DNA of 64,000 bases from an uncultured Aquimarina sp. Lineage in GTDB: Bacteria > Bacteroidota > Bacteroidia > Flavobacteriales > Flavobacteriaceae. The position numbers and the translations under genes were made by a program. Below, piece after piece: positions 18,316-26,680 of the stretch (positions are counted from its first letter, which is position 1; every line of letters begins with the position of its first letter). Below the pieces are notes generated by a model. The model saw nothing but the letters and a program-made list of their open reading frames with translations. It searched no databases and had not been told where the DNA came from. The DNA lies in contig CANMLL010000016.1 of NCBI GenBank assembly GCA_947498775.1, positions 1 to 64,000 on the forward strand. Reading direction: 5' to 3'.

Positions 18316-19224
18316 TTATTTTTCTAGTACGACAGTCTTACCATCTTCTGATAGGCTATACTCAATGCCTAAGGTACTAAAAACCGTTTTAAGAGCGACT
18401 TGTATGTTGTCATTTGGGAAGGTTCCAGTGTATTTATATCCCAGATTTAATCCTTCTTCTTTGATTTGTATATTATATTGTTCTTCGAGTTCTTTAAATA
18501 CATACCGTATAGGGATGCTCCTAAACGAACTTGTATTGGTTAGCCAGGAAGGCGTAGATGTACTAAAAGTCCATTTTTCTGAAGTTTTACCCAGATTTCT
18601 ATATGCATTTCCAGCCGTAAGTATTTCTTTGTTTTCATTGTTTATCACGCTCACTTTGCCTTCAAAGCAGTTTACCTCAAATAAATAACTTTGGGAGTGT
18701 ACATTAAATTGAGTTCCGAGTACTGAAACCTTTCCGTTATCGGTAATTACCGTAAATTTACTTCCCTTTTTTACTTTAAAGAAAGCCTCACCTTCTAGTT
18801 TTACAGCTCGGTTTTTATCCCAATCATCTTTATTGAAACTAGCAACAGATTTGGCATTCAAAGTCATTTCTGAACCATCGGGTAGTATGACTATTAACTT
18901 TTCTCCATAATGGGTGCTAAACGATTTGTTAGGAGTAAACAAAAATAATCCAAGAATAATAGCGATCGAGGCCGCAGCGGCAAAATACGGCCATAATTTT
19001 ATAATACTTCCAGATTTGTTATCTCTACGTTTTGATTTTAGTTTGGATAATTCTTTTTCAATATCGTAGTTCTTTAGATCCAAAGCATCTGCACCAGCCA
19101 TTATTTTTACATAATGCTGGTATTCTGGATGGGATTGAAACTCACTAAGTTCTTCCTTAGAAAGCTCTCCGTTAACCCACCTGGATAAGAATATGTCGTC
19201 TTTTTTATCGTTTAGCATAATCAA
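18316..19224 (-). CDS. FecR-family transmembrane anti-sigma factor
   Basis: This protein of about 302 residues (ATG at 19224; a second ATG at 19218) has a cytoplasmic N-terminus that would bind the sigma factor. One membrane helix (about 74-96) follows, then a periplasmic FecR domain (about 103-215, with IVILPDGSEMTLNA and GEAFFKVKKGSKFTV). It ends in a DUF4974-like segment (about 232-302, PIRYVFKELEEQYN) that normally docks with the STN domain of the receptor. The genes follow the usual order sigma, anti-sigma, receptor, with a 129-bp gap to the sigma gene. A GGGGTAGGGTAAT motif lies in that gap, 31 bp before this start, so it may have a promoter separate from the sigma gene. Confidence 0.92.
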   Translation of the reverse strand: MIMLNDKKDDIFLSRWVNGELSKEELSEFQSHPEYQHYVKIMAGADALDLKNYDIEKELSKLKSKRRDNKSGSIIKLWPYFAAAASIAIILGLFLFTPNKSFSTHYGEKLIVILPDGSEMTLNAKSVASFNKDDWDKNRAVKLEGEAFFKVKKGSKFTVITDNGKVSVLGTQFNVHSQSYLFEVNCFEGKVSVINNENKEILTAGNAYRNLGKTSEKWTFSTSTPSWLTNTSSFRSIPIRYVFKELEEQYNIQIKEEGLNLGYKYTGTFPNDNIQVALKTVFSTLGIEYSLSEDGKTVVLEK

Positions 19225-19255
19225 GATCTATATAAAGTGAACGTTCAATTGTTTA

Positions 19256-19268
19256 ATTACCCTACCCC
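19256..19268 (-). promoter_or_regulatory. Shared motif GGGGTAGGGTAAT upstream of fecR-like gene
   Basis: The minus strand reads GGGGTAGGGTAAT, identical over 13 bp to the plus-strand copy at 19948-19960 in front of the first repeat lipoprotein. It lies in the gap between the sigma and anti-sigma genes. It may be a promoter element, operator or transcript leader of the ECF regulon (inference). Confidence 0.5.
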
Positions 19269-19353
19269 TTTTATTAAAAAAACAATTTACAAATTTCAAA
19301 TCCCAAAAAATACATTTTTGGACCGCGTTTACTAAATTGTATTGACTTCTAAT

Positions 19354-19875
19354 CTAAATATTCCCAATTTTCTTTCTTAATGTAACTAGCGCTTTATGCA
19401 TCAATTTTTCTATGGCTTTTACCGAAACATTTGATAGCTCGGCAATTTCTTTATAGGTTTTTTTGTCTATTCTACTTAAAAGAAAAACTTCTCGTTGTCG
19501 TTCTGGTAATGCTGCAATAGCATTCTTTAATTTCTCCATATACTCCTTTTCAAGAGCTATAAATTCGGGAGATTCGTTATTTACATCAGTATTACGTTGT
19601 ATGACATAATCCTGATACTTAAATTTTACTTTTTGATGACGAGTGATACTAATTCCAAGGTTGGTAGCTATGGTATACACATAACTTTTGGCTTTGTCAA
19701 GGGGTACCTTGGCACAATTACTCCATAATTTAATAAATGCATCCTGAACAATATCTTCGGCCTGATCAAGGTCTCCAAATTTGTAATAGAGGTAATTTCT
19801 CAAAAGTTTAGAGTGACTTTTGAAAAATTGATCAAATGCTTTTTCATTGCATGTAGAATTATTGTTTTCAGACAT
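19354..19875 (-). CDS. ECF-type RNA polymerase sigma factor (FecI-like)
   Basis: This 173-residue sigma factor has region 2 (about residues 15-80, with GDLDQAEDIVQDAFIKLW) and region 4 (about 115-170, with LPERQREVFLLSR and YKEIAELSNVSVKAIEKLMH). The ELSNVSVKAIE helix is typical of Bacteroidota sigma factors regulated by FecR. It would be released by the FecR-like protein downstream when the receptor binds its ligand. A -7-like TATTTTTG (19884-19891, minus strand) lies only 8 bp before the ATG, so the transcript could be nearly leaderless. Confidence 0.93.
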   Translation of the reverse strand: MSENNNSTCNEKAFDQFFKSHSKLLRNYLYYKFGDLDQAEDIVQDAFIKLWSNCAKVPLDKAKSYVYTIATNLGISITRHQKVKFKYQDYVIQRNTDVNNESPEFIALEKEYMEKLKNAIAALPERQREVFLLSRIDKKTYKEIAELSNVSVKAIEKLMHKALVTLRKKIGNI

Positions 19876-19947
19876 TAGGGGTACAAAAATATATGCTCAA
19901 ATCTAGATTTTTTTTTCGTCCTATCAAAAATTAAATAAAGATAGGGG

Positions 19948-19960
19948 GGGGTAGGGTAAT
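19948..19960 (+). promoter_or_regulatory. Shared motif GGGGTAGGGTAAT upstream of first repeat lipoprotein
   Basis: This 13-bp copy is embedded in a longer run of G (19944-19951) and followed by a T-run. It sits in the divergent spacer between the sigma gene and the first repeat lipoprotein, 72 bp before the lipoprotein start. Confidence 0.5.
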
Positions 19961-20032
19961 TTTTTTTTGAGTCGTTTCAGTTAAGAGCGCTCTAGAAAAA
20001 GTTTTTAAAAAAGAATAACCCTAAAATAAAAC

Positions 20033-21469
20033 ATGATGAAAAAACTTAGTATTTGGTTTATATCCACTTTGGTACTTGTGCTCGGATTTACTTCTTGCGA
20101 ATTAAATGAAGAGTTAGAGAACGATCCTGAAGTTGAAATTGTAGTAGACAATAAAGAAGGTAGCGCAGTATATAGTTTTGAAGCTAAAACTAGTGGGATG
20201 GAAGATGCGCAATTGATTTGGACAGTAGATGGAAATGTTATAGATGGTGAAAATCAAAATGATATTATCAATCAGGTTTTGGACTACCTATTTGAATCAG
20301 GCGAGCATACTATTTGTGTTAAATTGATTAAAGGCGATTTGGTAAGAGAAGCATGCGTGGACATAGACGTTACAGTAGACGAAAACAATCCTTGTCCTGA
20401 TCTATTCTTTAGAAAAGAACAATATGAAGAACCATATAGTTATAAGTTCTTTGCAGATTTTGAAGAAATCGATTCATTATCTTATGGTTGGTTTGTAAAT
20501 GGCGAATTAGTTGAAGATTCTAGCCCCGATGAGCGTAATTATTTCATCTATAATTTCAAAGAACCGGGCACTTATGAGATATGTATTAAGGCTGAAACAC
20601 CAGATTGTCCAGAAGGATCTTCTTACTGTAAAGAGATTGTTGTTGAGGAGCCAAATCGTGCGTGTCCAGAAGTGGCTTTCGAGAAAGAAATGGAAGCAGG
20701 AAGTGTGAATACCTATATTTTTGAATCCATAATCGAGGGTACAGACGAAGTAACTGAAATAAACTGGTTTGTAAACGATGATCGTATCGAAAATGCAACA
20801 GATCCCCAAGGAGGGAACAGAGTATTAAGATATCAATTCGAACCTGGAGTATACAAAGTATGTATTCAGGTGATTACACCAGAATGCCCAGAGGGAGTAA
20901 AATACTGTAAAGAAATAAAAGTAAAAGGTGATTGCCCTGAAATATCCTTTGAAATTGCACAAGAAGGAAGTGATTTTGGATACAACTTTTTTCCACGTGC
21001 ATTTGAAGGAATAGACGAGTCAGATACAACATTAGAGTGGTATGCAAATGATACTTTTTTAGGAAAAAGCGGAGAGTTCCCTCATAACAACCCGTTCTAT
21101 ACGCAATTGGAGCGAGGACAATATTTAATTTGTCTTGTTGTTAAAACCAATTCATGTCCAGAGGGCGTAAAATCGTGTAAACTCCTTCAAGTAGGTGAAC
21201 CTATCATTTCCTGTCCAGAATTATCATTCGAACTAGAACAAGACGGTGATAACCCAGCATATTATTTCTACCCAGGAAATTTTGAAGGTGTAGAAGATGT
21301 ATCGTCAGAATGGTTTATTAATGAAGAATATGTAGGAAGTAGCAAGGGTCTGAAAGATCCTTTCTATTACCAATTTAACCCAGGAACCTATGAGATTTGT
21401 TTGCTGATCGAAACTCCAGAATGCCCCAATGGAGTAAAACTCTGCAAAGAAATTGTGATTCCAGAGTAA
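20033..21469 (+). CDS. Lipoprotein with five Cys-rich PKD-like repeats
   Basis: This 478-residue lipoprotein has a lipobox (LGFTSC, near residue 22; ATGs at 20033 and 20036 are both possible). Five modules of about 80-90 residues follow. Modules 2-5 begin CP-x-x-x-F, contain a W(F/Y)xN strand, then F-x-PGTYEICI-like, TPxCPxG and YCKEI-like segments, so each has four conserved cysteines likely to form disulfides outside the cytoplasm. Module 1 is divergent. The fold resembles PKD/Ig-like beta-sandwich domains (inference). It is divergent from the sigma gene and shares the GGGGTAGGGTAAT motif with fecR. The product is acidic. A surface binding or assembly partner for the TonB receptor is plausible but unproven. 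Confidence 0.85.
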   Translation: MMKKLSIWFISTLVLVLGFTSCELNEELENDPEVEIVVDNKEGSAVYSFEAKTSGMEDAQLIWTVDGNVIDGENQNDIINQVLDYLFESGEHTICVKLIKGDLVREACVDIDVTVDENNPCPDLFFRKEQYEEPYSYKFFADFEEIDSLSYGWFVNGELVEDSSPDERNYFIYNFKEPGTYEICIKAETPDCPEGSSYCKEIVVEEPNRACPEVAFEKEMEAGSVNTYIFESIIEGTDEVTEINWFVNDDRIENATDPQGGNRVLRYQFEPGVYKVCIQVITPECPEGVKYCKEIKVKGDCPEISFEIAQEGSDFGYNFFPRAFEGIDESDTTLEWYANDTFLGKSGEFPHNNPFYTQLERGQYLICLVVKTNSCPEGVKSCKLLQVGEPIISCPELSFELEQDGDNPAYYFYPGNFEGVEDVSSEWFINEEYVGSSKGLKDPFYYQFNPGTYEICLLIETPECPNGVKLCKEIVIPE

Positions 21470-21536
21470 CCCCCAAAATAGAATTGATTACAACATAATA
21501 ATTAAGTTTGTTTAGGTTAGATTAATTAGGTTATTT

Positions 21537-21571
21537 CCCCAGAAGCTTAGCCATATGCTTCTGGGGATTTT
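21537..21571 (+). terminator. Terminator behind first repeat lipoprotein
   Basis: CCCCAGAAGC (21537-21546) and GCTTCTGGGG (21557-21566) form a perfect 10-bp stem with a 10-nt loop, followed by ATTTTT. Confidence 0.85.
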
Positions 21572-21647
21572 TGGTTACAATAAGATACACTTTTTTGATT
21601 CTGATTTAATTTTTATACATTGATTGCTATTAGCTTGCAAAAATTAT

Positions 21648-21658
21648 GGGGTAGGGTA
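21648..21658 (+). promoter_or_regulatory. Shared motif GGGGTAGGGTA upstream of second repeat lipoprotein
   Basis: This is the third copy of the motif (11 bp identical). It lies 42 bp before the TTG start at 21701 and argues that the coding region does not begin as far upstream as the open frame allows (21620). Confidence 0.5.
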
Positions 21659-21700
21659 CATACCTTATATAAGCGTTATAGATATATAAACAAATTTACA

Positions 21701-23137
21701 TTGAAGAAGCTTATAACATATAGTAAAAGATGTATAGTAGTACTACTATTACTATTTAATTCTTGTGTAAATGATGATTCTTTCTTTCCTGAAGAAACAG
21801 ATGGCAAGATTACCTCTACAGTTACGCTAGTTACTTTTCTTAATCATGTAAAGGCCAAAGGGGATATCGTGGTAGAACGCGATTTATGTTTTAGTTTTGT
21901 GTATCCCATAGTATTAGGGTATAATACAGATTCTACGATACGAGTGAATAGCTTTTTGGGATTAGTAAATGTGATTGCCAGCCAGAGGAATAATTTTAAT
22001 ATAGAAGGAATTCAATTTCCGATAGAGGTTGTATTGAGAGAAAGTACAACTGCTATCACAATCGAAAATGAAGATGCATTTTATGATGTACTAAAAGAAT
22101 GTCAATTAAATACTTTTAGAGATGATTTCAATACTTTATTCAGACAATGTTATATGTTTGAATATCCTATTACCTTACTTGATGATCAAAAAGTAGAAAC
22201 TATTCTCGAAAATGAGGAGTCCTTTGATCCTTTTATAATAGATCAGAGAGATAATTATCAACCGGATTTCAAATTTCCGATACGTGTTCTTGTGGCTCCT
22301 GATTTTGAAGCAGTTTCATTGTCAACCTATTATGAGTTTTATGATATCATAAATAATTGTGTGGGTTGCCCCAATATTAGATTTGATATAGAACAATTAT
22401 CTAATACCAGGTATCAAATCATTCCAAATTTTGAAATAAGAGAAGGATATGAAGTATCTTTTAAGATCAATGGAGAAGTTATAGCAGATGTAGTTATAGA
22501 TGGAAACCCATTTATAAGAGAATTTACTTCCCCGGAAACTTATGAAATTTGTATCAAAGTAGTAACTCCAGATTGTCCACAAGGTAAAAAAGTATGTAAA
22601 GAGATTGTGGTAGCAACCGTATGCCCGGATCTTCGATTCGAATTCGAACGAGAACCAGAAACGTTTTCTTATAATTTTGTAGCCGATTTTGCCGGAATAA
22701 ATGAAACAACCTACAGCTGGATTGTAGATGATCAGATTATTGAAGATAATGATGGCGGAGCCAATGGCGATAATATACTTGCTTTTCAATTTACACCAGG
22801 GATTCATAATGTATGTATAAGTACCGAAACACCGTTATGTCCTAATGGAACAGAATTTTGTCAGGAGATCATAATTTGCCCCGAACCATTTTTTATCGCA
22901 GAACAACAAGGGAATACAAATACATACGATTTTAGTGGTGATTTTCTGGGTATGAATGATATTATTTATGAATGGACAGTTAACGGAGAAGTAATTGAAA
23001 GTGATGGCGGAGCAGGGGGTGATAATAGGTTCACTTTTCAATTTGATGCAAGTACCTCAAATGAAGTTTGTTTGGTTACAGAAGTAGCCGGATGTATTAC
23101 TTTAGTCAAGTTTTGTATGAATATTGATATTCAATAA
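21701..23137 (+). CDS. Lipoprotein with duplicated YPI modules and three Cys-rich PKD-like repeats
   Basis: This protein of about 478 residues is read from a TTG start at 21701, chosen because it gives a proper lipoprotein signal (MKKLITYSKRCIV then LLFNSC). No in-frame ATG precedes the lipobox. The N-terminal half holds two copies of a module of 71-72 residues (21887-22102 and 22148-22360). Each starts C-x-F-x-YPI-x-L, has an internal F-x-FPI-x-V and ends FYD followed by a Cys. Three PKD-like modules like those of the neighbouring lipoprotein follow (starting with CPNIRF, CPDLRF and CPEPFF). The shared repeats and motif make the two lipoproteins paralogous partners. Function unknown. Confidence 0.8.
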   Translation: MKKLITYSKRCIVVLLLLFNSCVNDDSFFPEETDGKITSTVTLVTFLNHVKAKGDIVVERDLCFSFVYPIVLGYNTDSTIRVNSFLGLVNVIASQRNNFNIEGIQFPIEVVLRESTTAITIENEDAFYDVLKECQLNTFRDDFNTLFRQCYMFEYPITLLDDQKVETILENEESFDPFIIDQRDNYQPDFKFPIRVLVAPDFEAVSLSTYYEFYDIINNCVGCPNIRFDIEQLSNTRYQIIPNFEIREGYEVSFKINGEVIADVVIDGNPFIREFTSPETYEICIKVVTPDCPQGKKVCKEIVVATVCPDLRFEFEREPETFSYNFVADFAGINETTYSWIVDDQIIEDNDGGANGDNILAFQFTPGIHNVCISTETPLCPNGTEFCQEIIICPEPFFIAEQQGNTNTYDFSGDFLGMNDIIYEWTVNGEVIESDGGAGGDNRFTFQFDASTSNEVCLVTEVAGCITLVKFCMNIDIQ

Positions 23138-23141
23138 GGAG

Positions 23142-23438
23142 CTATCTCAGCACTAGTTTTTTTATAAGGTCTCTTCCTAATCTTTCATTAAGATTAGTAA
23201 TTATCTTTTGCTTACCGTAGCTTAATTCTTCTCGTAAAACTGACGAAGAAAGCTGTACAAACAAAGTATTTCGTTCTAATTTAATATTTTGTGTGTATTT
23301 GGTAATAGCTGAACCCATTACTGCTTCCCAAACATCACGAACGGCAACTTTGTCCAATCCGCCTTGTAGCTTATTGTCTGTAACAAAGTCTTTTAAAACT
23401 TCACTTAAACGTTGATGTTCTTGATGACGTTTTGCCAT
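23142..23438 (-). CDS. DUF721/DciA-like protein
   Basis: This 98-residue protein belongs to the DUF721 family, which includes DciA, the helicase-loading factor used by most bacteria that lack DnaC. The segment VWEAVMGSAITKYTQNIKL followed by LFVQLSSSVLREELSYGK is typical of the domain. Its start overlaps the stop of the upstream lipoprotein gene by one base. Position next to recF supports a DNA-replication role. It is short, carrying only the domain. Confidence 0.85.
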   Translation of the reverse strand: MAKRHQEHQRLSEVLKDFVTDNKLQGGLDKVAVRDVWEAVMGSAITKYTQNIKLERNTLFVQLSSSVLREELSYGKQKIITNLNERLGRDLIKKLVLR

Positions 23439-23851
23439 TATAATGATATTTTTTTGTAAGGTTTATAAAAGTACGTATTTCCAGACTCATTTTTGATTAC
23501 AATTTGGTTTTGTTTTGCAAAAACTACTGTTTCTTTCCATGAAGCGATCGAAGTTTTATAATACATTCTTAAGCTGTCATATTCTATTTTTAAAATAAAT
23601 ATTTCACTATCCTTATTTGCAATAAAGCTTCCGTCTAGCTTTGGTTGTACTTTTTTGCGAATACCTATCGAATCTTTAACTTCAAAAAAATCAATACTTT
23701 GATTAAAATTGTACTTCTTTTGTGTTCCATCAGGCAAAACTACCCGTTCTATTTCCCAATACCCACTGATATATTGCTTATAGCTTTCTGGGTTAGGTTT
23801 ACTGCAAGAAATAAAAAGAACAATCAAAATGTAGAATTTAATTTCTTTCAT
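23438..23851 (-). CDS. Small lipocalin-like lipoprotein
   Basis: This 137-residue lipoprotein has a lipobox (LFISC, about Cys16). The following ISGYWEIERVVLPDGT segment and the alternating beta-strands resemble small lipocalin-like proteins of Bacteroidota. It lies between recF and the dciA-like gene, sharing one base with the latter. No function can be stated. Confidence 0.75.
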   Translation of the reverse strand: MKEIKFYILIVLFISCSKPNPESYKQYISGYWEIERVVLPDGTQKKYNFNQSIDFFEVKDSIGIRKKVQPKLDGSFIANKDSEIFILKIEYDSLRMYYKTSIASWKETVVFAKQNQIVIKNESGNTYFYKPYKKISL

Positions 23852-23870
23852 ATTTTTTACGTTTTATATG

Positions 23871-23910
23871 CCCTCTCTGTCCTTTGGACATCTCTCCCAA
23901 AGGGAGAGAA
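23871..23910. repeat. REP-like hairpin repeat
   Basis: TCTCTCCC (23891-23898) and GGGAGAGA (23902-23909) form a perfect stem with loop AAA, preceded by CCCTCTCTGTCCTTTGGACA. I have seen this kind of unit dispersed in flavobacterial genomes (recall). It lies downstream of recF and upstream of the lipoprotein gene. Confidence 0.55.
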
Positions 23911-23983
23911 ACTAAAATAGGGATTTGGATGAAATTTTTAGCCTTATATTTAACTCTAATCATTTGGTCAACGTCTCACCAAC

Positions 23984-25081
23984 TCACCTCTCATACCTAA
24001 ATCCTAATTTAATGATTTTATAGGACTGTGATATCTTTTTTACTACTTCTTCTGTTCGATCCGCATGAGTATCACTTATAAAAAGTTGACCAAAGTTTTG
24101 ATCATCCACTAGTTTTATGATGTGCTCTACACGTTTTTCGTCCAATTTGTCAAAAATATCATCAAGCAAAAGTATTGGGTTTACTTTACTTTGTTTCTTT
24201 ATAAAATCGAACTGTGCTAATTTTAGGGCGATTAAAAAAGACTTTTGCTGCCCTTGGCTACCAAATTTTTTAATAGGAAATCCTTCAATCTCAAATGATA
24301 AATCGTCTTTATGAACGCCTACACTTGTATACTGCAGCATCCTGTCTTTTGCAAGATGCTGTTCTAGAAGCGTTAACAACCCCGTTTCTGACAATTTACT
24401 TTGGTAGCCAAGAGAAACTTTTTCTTCACCAGAGCTAATGGTTTGATACCTGCTTATAAATATCGGGATAAATGTATCCAGAAAATCTGCTCTTTTTTTA
24501 TAAATCACACTACCATTTTCATGCAGTTGCTGATTATATATTTCGAGTTGAGTGGGATCAAAAGTGTTATTAACGGCAAAATATTTAAGTAATGCATTGC
24601 GTTGTGAAACCAGTTTAGAGTATTTTAATAGCGTGGTAAGGTAGTTTTGGTCACTTTGAGAAATTACACCATCTATAAACTTACGCCGTGTATCACTTCC
24701 TTCGGTAATCAGATCTCTATCTGCCGGCGAAATGATAACCAGTGGCAAAAAACCTATATGTTCGCTAAAAGTATCATAAGCTTTTCCATTACGTTTGATC
24801 ACTTTTTTTTGCCCTTTTTTGGCACTAATAACTACTTTTTCGTCTCGATCATTTTTTTCATAGCGTCCATCAATGACAAAAAAATCGGTATTGTGTCTTA
24901 TGTTTTGACCTGTTATTGGGTTGAAATAACTTTTTCCGAAGGATAAATGATAAATAGCATCAAGAATGTTCGTTTTTCCCACCCCATTGTTTCCCACCAG
25001 GCAATTTATCTTATCATCAAATTCAAAATTGATGGATTCAAAATTTTTATAATTGATTAACGAGAGCGATTTTAAAATCAT
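23984..25081 (-). CDS. recF: DNA replication/repair protein RecF
   Basis: This 365-residue SMC-like ATPase loads RecA at gaps. The Walker A motif GNNGVGKT is at residues 30-37, the signature [17 protein letters not shown] near 275-291 and Walker [13 protein letters not shown] near 302-313. Length matches the family (about 360). The 132-bp gap to the next leftward gene holds a hairpin repeat, so it may be transcribed separately. It diverges from the TPR gene. Confidence 0.96.
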   Translation of the reverse strand: MILKSLSLINYKNFESINFEFDDKINCLVGNNGVGKTNILDAIYHLSFGKSYFNPITGQNIRHNTDFFVIDGRYEKNDRDEKVVISAKKGQKKVIKRNGKAYDTFSEHIGFLPLVIISPADRDLITEGSDTRRKFIDGVISQSDQNYLTTLLKYSKLVSQRNALLKYFAVNNTFDPTQLEIYNQQLHENGSVIYKKRADFLDTFIPIFISRYQTISSGEEKVSLGYQSKLSETGLLTLLEQHLAKDRMLQYTSVGVHKDDLSFEIEGFPIKKFGSQGQQKSFLIALKLAQFDFIKKQSKVNPILLLDDIFDKLDEKRVEHIIKLVDDQNFGQLFISDTHADRTEEVVKKISQSYKIIKLGFRYER

Positions 25082-25189
25082 AAAATACTGATGATCAAGG
25101 AGTCGTAACTTTAATAAAATTCGTAATTAATCTGTGCAAATTATTGAAAAATAATAAATAGTTGTGCTTTTAATTATGAATAAATATTT

Positions 25190-25197
25190 TATTTTTG
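25190..25197 (+). promoter_or_regulatory. Candidate -7 element before the TPR gene
   Basis: TATTTTTG matches TAnnTTTG and lies 20 bp before the ATG. A TTG at 25162-25164 is 25 bp away, longer than the usual spacer, so the -33 half is weak. Confidence 0.35.
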
Positions 25198-25217
25198 CCC
25201 TTCATTAAAGAAAATTT

Positions 25218-25991
25218 ATGGCAACTTACAAGAAACGAGGATACAAACCAAAAAATAAAGCTGAAGAAGTCGAACAAATAGAAGACAGTTCAACAACAGC
25301 AGAGGTATTTAATACCTTGGACGAGGGAGCTTCCAGAACCGAAGAATGGGTTGCGGCCAATCAAAAATATATACTTGGTGCGGTTGGATTGATCGCAATT
25401 GTAGTATTAGGATATCTAGGATTCCATAAATTCATTCAGGAACCAAAAGAACAAGAAGCAGCAAATGAAATGTTTCAAGCTCAGCAATATTTTGACAATG
25501 CTGTTAATGGAAATTCTACTGTCCGTGACTCTTTGTATACTCTTGCACTTAAGGGAGGTGAAGGGAAATATGGATTTTTAGAGATTATTGATAACTATGG
25601 TAGTACCGAGGCGGCTAATTTGGCAAATTATTATGCCGGTTTCTCTTATCTTAATATGAAGAAATATCAGGAAGCAATTACCTATCTTGATGATTTTAAG
25701 AGTGATGATCAAATGCTAGGTCCTTTGGCACTTGGGGGTATCGGTGATGCATTTTCGCAATTAAATCAGATTGAAGAAGCGCTAGGGTATTATGAAAAAG
25801 CAGCAAGCTCAAAGACTAATGACTTTACCACACCTAAGTTTTTATTGAAAGCAGCAATAACGTCTTTATCTTTAAACAAACCCGAAAAAGCTATTCCTTA
25901 TTTAGAGCGTATCAAAGAAGAATTTCCTAAAAGTGTAGAAGCGAATCAGGTAGATGTGCATCTAGGTAAAGCACAGGCAATGCAAAAATAG
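25218..25991 (+). CDS. Single-pass membrane TPR protein (YfgM-like)
   Basis: This 257-residue protein has a charged cytoplasmic N-terminus (1-50), one membrane helix (about 51-70) and several tetratricopeptide repeats to the end (for example YYAGFSYLNMKKYQEAITYL and LGGIGDAFSQLNQIEEALGY). The N-in topology with an external TPR resembles YfgM, an ancillary factor of the Sec translocon and envelope chaperones. The assignment to that function is an inference. It opens a rightward series ending with the EEP-hydrolase gene near 31.5 kb. Confidence 0.85.
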   Translation: MATYKKRGYKPKNKAEEVEQIEDSSTTAEVFNTLDEGASRTEEWVAANQKYILGAVGLIAIVVLGYLGFHKFIQEPKEQEAANEMFQAQQYFDNAVNGNSTVRDSLYTLALKGGEGKYGFLEIIDNYGSTEAANLANYYAGFSYLNMKKYQEAITYLDDFKSDDQMLGPLALGGIGDAFSQLNQIEEALGYYEKAASSKTNDFTTPKFLLKAAITSLSLNKPEKAIPYLERIKEEFPKSVEANQVDVHLGKAQAMQK

Positions 25992-26062
25992 TTTGTAGTT
26001 ATAAGTTTCAAGTTTTTTTAGGAGAGAAACTTTAAACCTAAAACAAAAAACTTTAAACTCAC

Positions 26063-26569
26063 ATGGCAACAGAGAATAAAAATTTATCACAATACGATAA
26101 AACCACGATCCCAGATGCGAAGAATTTTCGGTTTGGGATTGTTGTTTCAGAATGGAATGAAACTATTACCCAAGGACTGTTTCAAGGAGCATTTGATACA
26201 TTGATTGATTGTGGTGCGATTAAAGAAAATATTGTTCGATGGAATGTTCCTGGTAGTTTTGAACTGATATACGGATGCAAAAAGATGCTAGAGTCTTTTG
26301 ATATGCTTGATGCAGTTATTGTTATAGGTTGTGTAATACAAGGTGAAACCAAACATTTTGATTTTGTGTGCGAAGGTGTAACGCAAGGGATTAAAGATTT
26401 AAATATCCAGAATGATATCCCTGTTATTTTCTGTGTACTTACAGATAATACCATGCAACAATCAATAGCTCGTTCTGGAGGCAAACATGGTAATAAAGGA
26501 ACAGAAGCGGCAATTGCTGCAATAAAAATGGCGCAATTGCGCAAAGATGCTAAGTTTTATAAACCATAG
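26063..26569 (+). CDS. ribH: 6,7-dimethyl-8-ribityllumazine synthase
   Basis: This 168-residue enzyme condenses 5-amino-6-ribitylaminouracil with dihydroxybutanone phosphate in riboflavin synthesis. Family motifs are seen: GIVVSEWNETIT at the substrate site, VPGSFELIYG, and IGCVIQGETKHFDFV with the catalytic His. Length fits the icosahedral type. No FMN riboswitch is visible upstream and no other rib gene is nearby. Confidence 0.95.
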   Translation: MATENKNLSQYDKTTIPDAKNFRFGIVVSEWNETITQGLFQGAFDTLIDCGAIKENIVRWNVPGSFELIYGCKKMLESFDMLDAVIVIGCVIQGETKHFDFVCEGVTQGIKDLNIQNDIPVIFCVLTDNTMQQSIARSGGKHGNKGTEAAIAAIKMAQLRKDAKFYKP

Positions 26570-26680
26570 ATTTACTAACCTAAAAATCCAAAAGGTAGAA
26601 AGCACTGTTCATATTTTCATGTTATTGTAATGCTAAAAGCTTTAGATTGCACTACATTTTTAAGTACCTTTGGGTTAATT

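Noticed and set aside
19944-19957. G-runs as a G-quadruplex
   Set aside because: Only two or three G-runs are present at each site, fewer than the four needed for an intramolecular quadruplex; conservation of the intervening TA favours a sequence-specific site.
20390-21469. Regularly spaced direct repeats resembling a repeat array
   Set aside because: They are coding: the repeats keep one frame, vary at synonymous and conservative sites, and form protein modules with four cysteines each. They are not a CRISPR array.
25992-26062. Repeated AAACTTTAAAC-like runs before ribH as a riboswitch
   Set aside because: The sequence is simple AT-rich repetition without the conserved FMN-riboswitch core.
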